In this document: piece after piece, positions 12,965 to 15,372 of the stretch | How positions within the stretch are numbered: position 1 is the first letter of the stretch | Layout: every line of letters begins with the position of its first letter | Assembly: GCA_022560555.1 (NCBI GenBank) | Contig: JADFSZ010000018.1 | Location: 1 to 15,372 of the forward strand | Length of the DNA: 15,372 nucleotides | DNA from: JADFSZ01 sp022560555 [NCBI: PVC group bacterium] | GTDB lineage: Bacteria > GCA-001730085 > JADFSZ01 | Reading direction: 5' to 3' | Position numbers and translations under genes: made by a program | The notes under the pieces: model-generated | The model's input: the letters and a program-made list of their open reading frames with translations, nothing else | The model's database searches: none | Told to the model about the DNA's origin: nothing

Positions 12965-15262
12965 TTAAAAAAGTTTCCCGACACCAAAATGCCAACGAGC
13001 CGAATCGGCATTAAGATCACGTTCGTCTTTGTCCAAAACCCACGCATAGTCCAATTTCATCGGACCAAAAGGCGTTTTTACACGCACACCGACACCCGCA
13101 CCGCTCACAAGACTTCCCAGATTCCAGGAAAATTCATCTTCATAAACATTTCCCGTGTCATAAAACACAGCACCCCGAATGACATCTTTATAAACCGGAA
13201 AACTGTATTCGGCGCTCGCAAGCAGTATCGTATTGCCTCCGATGGGATTGTTTGCCGCGTCCCTCGGCCCAACTTGACGAAATCCGAATCCCCGCAAATT
13301 GTTTCCTCCGGCAAAAAACCGCTCAAAAATCGGAACGCGGTCCGAGGCCCCATAGTTTTGAATCGTCCCTAAATCAAGCGAGAGTTCCAAAACCTGTTTT
13401 TCGATGAAAGAATAATATTTCTTAGCCGCAACATTGTACTTCAGATACTCCACATCTCCGCCGAGCGGGCCTCCCATAAATTCCGTTGAAAATGACGTTG
13501 AGTATCCCCGTGTGGGGAACGTGCCGCTATTCGTTGTATTGCGGGATAAGGTGACCGTCAAACTGCTTAAAAGCGTTTCCCCTCCCTCCGCGAGAATCAA
13601 AGGCGATGCATCAAGCGAGAAAGAATCAATTTTAACATTTTCGATTTTGTAACGTGCGGATATGTAGTTGTGTTTTCCTAGCGCCTTTCCCAATCGTACG
13701 GCTCCGCCCGTTCGTCTTTCGTCAAAATCAGCACGAAAGAAATCACGATTGAAAAGATCTACCCCAAATAATACGGGATAATCGAACAGCCAGGGTTCTA
13801 CGAAATTCAACTCATAATCCCGCCGGCGACGTCCGACTTCCGCACGCAAACGCAGGCGTTGACCACCCCCGATAAAACTGGGAAAATTCCCAATATCAAA
13901 ATTTGTTTGTGTCATTTCAACAAAACCGATTAAATTTTCAATGGTGCTGTAACCGGCCCCAAAACTCAAGTTTCCCGTTTTCTTTTCCACAACATCCACA
14001 ATCAAATTTTCATGATTCGGCATACTGCCGGGCTCGATATTGAGCCGAACATCTTCAAAGTATTCCATCTTGAGAAGTCTCTCCTGGCTTTTAGAAAGCT
14101 CGCCTCCGTCAAAAACATCAAGGGGTTTCAGTGTAATATTCCTTCGGATAACAATATCTTTCGTCTTCGCATTGCCTCGGATGACGATGTTCTCTATGTA
14201 TATTTTTTCGTTTTCGCTGATGCGAAATTCTAAATTAATATCCTGAGTTTCTTCATCAATTCTTGTAAACAGATCCACTTTGGCATAAATGTAGCCTCTG
14301 TCGCCATAAAATTCTTCAATATTTCCGATGGATTCTGACACCGTTGTCAGGTTGTAAACATTTCCTCTCTTAACGGTGATGGATTTCCTGAGATCTTCTT
14401 CGGGGAATAAGATATTGCCGTTCACCCGGACTTCACCAATTTGATAGATATACCCTTCTTCCACAACTATCACGATATCCAAAAATTTCTTATCTTCGCT
14501 TTCGGTTTCGTCTACTTTAAGAATTCTCGCGTTAATGTAACCTTGATCCCGGTAATGGCGCATAACAGCATCTAAGTCCGCCTGAAAAATTTCTCGCTTC
14601 ATGTATCCGGATTGAAAAATTCCGCTTTTTTTTGTTTTCATGGCTTTAACAAAAACTTTGTCCGGTATATCGTCATTTCCTTCAAAAACAATGCTTCGGA
14701 TCTTGACTCGGGGGCCCTCTACGATCACATATGTCACCACCGCGGATTGCGTCTCAGGGTCTGCGTCAATTTCAGCCTGGACAATGACCGCAGAATGCCC
14801 CTTTTTTTCATAATAAGCCTTGAGTTGATTCACGTCACTTTGAACGATGCTTTGATTTAAAACGCTTCCTTCTAACAGAGTGATTTCACGCACAAGTTTC
14901 TTTGTTCGAAACCGGTCGTTTCCCGAGATAATAATGGCGGTCACGGTCAGTTTTTCTGTAACGGAGAATATAATATCAACGCCTTCGTCCAATTCATCCA
15001 ATTGAACCGTGATATCAGAAAAGTACCCCAGAGAATACAGGCGACGAAGATCCTCGTTTAAAACCGCACTTTCAAAGGGATCTCCCTTTTTAAGACGAAT
15101 TTGGGGCAAAACGAGATCCGGACTGATGTTTTGACTTCCCCGGACAATGATGTCATGAACAGGAATGCCATCACGGACGGCCCATGCCGGATGACTCCAT
15201 CCAAAAAAGAGGCTTGTAAACAAGGAGAGAGATAAAACAATTTTTAAAAGCTTTGACGTCAT
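12965..15262 (-). CDS. bamA: Outer membrane protein assembly factor BamA
   Basis: The 765-aa Omp85-family core of the BAM complex, which folds beta-barrel proteins into the outer membrane. A signal peptide (1-28, ending HPAWA) is followed by five POTRA domains at about 34-103, 104-183, 185-270, 271-352 and 353-427, each with the F/Y-x-G-N or G-N loop (SGNDRF, FEGNDD, VNGNILF, IRGNAKT). The beta-barrel spans about 430-765. The loop-6 motif is present as NNLRGFGFRQVGPRD (654-668) with the conserved Arg657 of R-G-F. The last residue is Phe, the usual C-terminal outer-membrane signal. BamA would be needed to insert or assist the proteins of this region's outer-membrane machinery. The ribosome site upstream of the ATG at 15262 is weak. 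It is the first gene of the lipid A train in this window. Confidence 0.95.
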   Translation of the reverse strand: MTSKLLKIVLSLSLFTSLFFGWSHPAWAVRDGIPVHDIIVRGSQNISPDLVLPQIRLKKGDPFESAVLNEDLRRLYSLGYFSDITVQLDELDEGVDIIFSVTEKLTVTAIIISGNDRFRTKKLVREITLLEGSVLNQSIVQSDVNQLKAYYEKKGHSAVIVQAEIDADPETQSAVVTYVIVEGPRVKIRSIVFEGNDDIPDKVFVKAMKTKKSGIFQSGYMKREIFQADLDAVMRHYRDQGYINARILKVDETESEDKKFLDIVIVVEEGYIYQIGEVRVNGNILFPEEDLRKSITVKRGNVYNLTTVSESIGNIEEFYGDRGYIYAKVDLFTRIDEETQDINLEFRISENEKIYIENIVIRGNAKTKDIVIRRNITLKPLDVFDGGELSKSQERLLKMEYFEDVRLNIEPGSMPNHENLIVDVVEKKTGNLSFGAGYSTIENLIGFVEMTQTNFDIGNFPSFIGGGQRLRLRAEVGRRRRDYELNFVEPWLFDYPVLFGVDLFNRDFFRADFDERRTGGAVRLGKALGKHNYISARYKIENVKIDSFSLDASPLILAEGGETLLSSLTVTLSRNTTNSGTFPTRGYSTSFSTEFMGGPLGGDVEYLKYNVAAKKYYSFIEKQVLELSLDLGTIQNYGASDRVPIFERFFAGGNNLRGFGFRQVGPRDAANNPIGGNTILLASAEYSFPVYKDVIRGAVFYDTGNVYEDEFSWNLGSLVSGAGVGVRVKTPFGPMKLDYAWVLDKDERDLNADSARWHFGVGKLF

Positions 15263-15298
15263 TGATCTTTTTTAATCTTCTTTATACTGTGTTTGCAT

Positions 15299-15307
15299 AT
15301 AATATCA
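15299..15307 (-). promoter_or_regulatory. Possible extended -10 promoter for bamA
   Basis: The minus strand carries TGATATTAT, a TGn extension plus TATTAT (one mismatch from TATAAT), with no convincing -35 at the right distance (the AT-rich T-run lies there). A start near 15292 would give a leader of about 30 bases. The DNA upstream to the window edge is very AT-rich and holds no gene I can support. Confidence 0.35.
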
Positions 15308-15372
15308 TAAATGCTAAAAAAAATATATTTATTGGCAAGTGTAATTCTTTTAAGCCGTTAACTCTTCATAGG

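Overview
All twelve protein-coding genes lie on the minus strand, so transcription runs from high to low coordinates. They form two tightly packed gene trains separated by one 199-base intergenic region. Base composition is moderate, somewhat below 50% GC by eye. The content is that of a Gram-negative (diderm) bacterium with lipid A, a BAM machine and a type IV pilus or type II secretion-like envelope complex. An LpxC-FabZ fusion, LpxI instead of LpxH, two LpxA paralogues, a Gfo/Idh/MocA dehydrogenase before lpxB and TPR-bearing secretin components together point away from Proteobacteria. They suggest an uncultured diderm lineage; Omnitrophota or a PVC relative is my best guess. This placement is an inference and no marker gene here proves it.

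Train 1 (15262 down to 6470) is outer-membrane and lipid A biogenesis: bamA, skp/ompH, lpxC-fabZ fusion, lpxA copy 1, lpxI, lpxA copy 2, a gnnA-like Gfo/Idh/MocA oxidoreductase, and lpxB. The order follows the familiar bamA-skp-lpxD-fabZ-lpxA-lpxB cluster. However, lpxD is absent from the window, lpxC is fused to fabZ, lpxI is inserted, and a second, diverged lpxA is paired with a putative UDP-sugar 3-dehydrogenase. A plausible reading is a lipid A pathway that can use a 3-amino (amide-linked) glucosamine donor. The partner aminotransferase GnnB is not in the window. Most joints overlap or lie within 50 bases. The exception is a 100-base gap before lpxA copy 1 that contains a perfect 8-bp hairpin.

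The gap at 6271-6469 contains a near-consensus sigma-70 promoter pointing at train 2, short direct and inverted repeats around it, and a weak terminator-like hairpin after lpxB.

Train 2 (6270 down to 117) is the inner-membrane alignment complex and outer-membrane pore of a type IV pilus/type II secretion-like machine. It comprises a natural PilM-PilN fusion, PilO, a membrane-anchored GspC/PilP-like protein, a periplasmic TPR protein ending in a secretin N0 (STN) domain, and a separate secretin-core protein with its own signal peptide. Together the last two look like one secretin divided into two exported polypeptides. No ATPase, PilC or pilin gene is in view. The last 116 bases hold no supported gene and perhaps a weak terminator.
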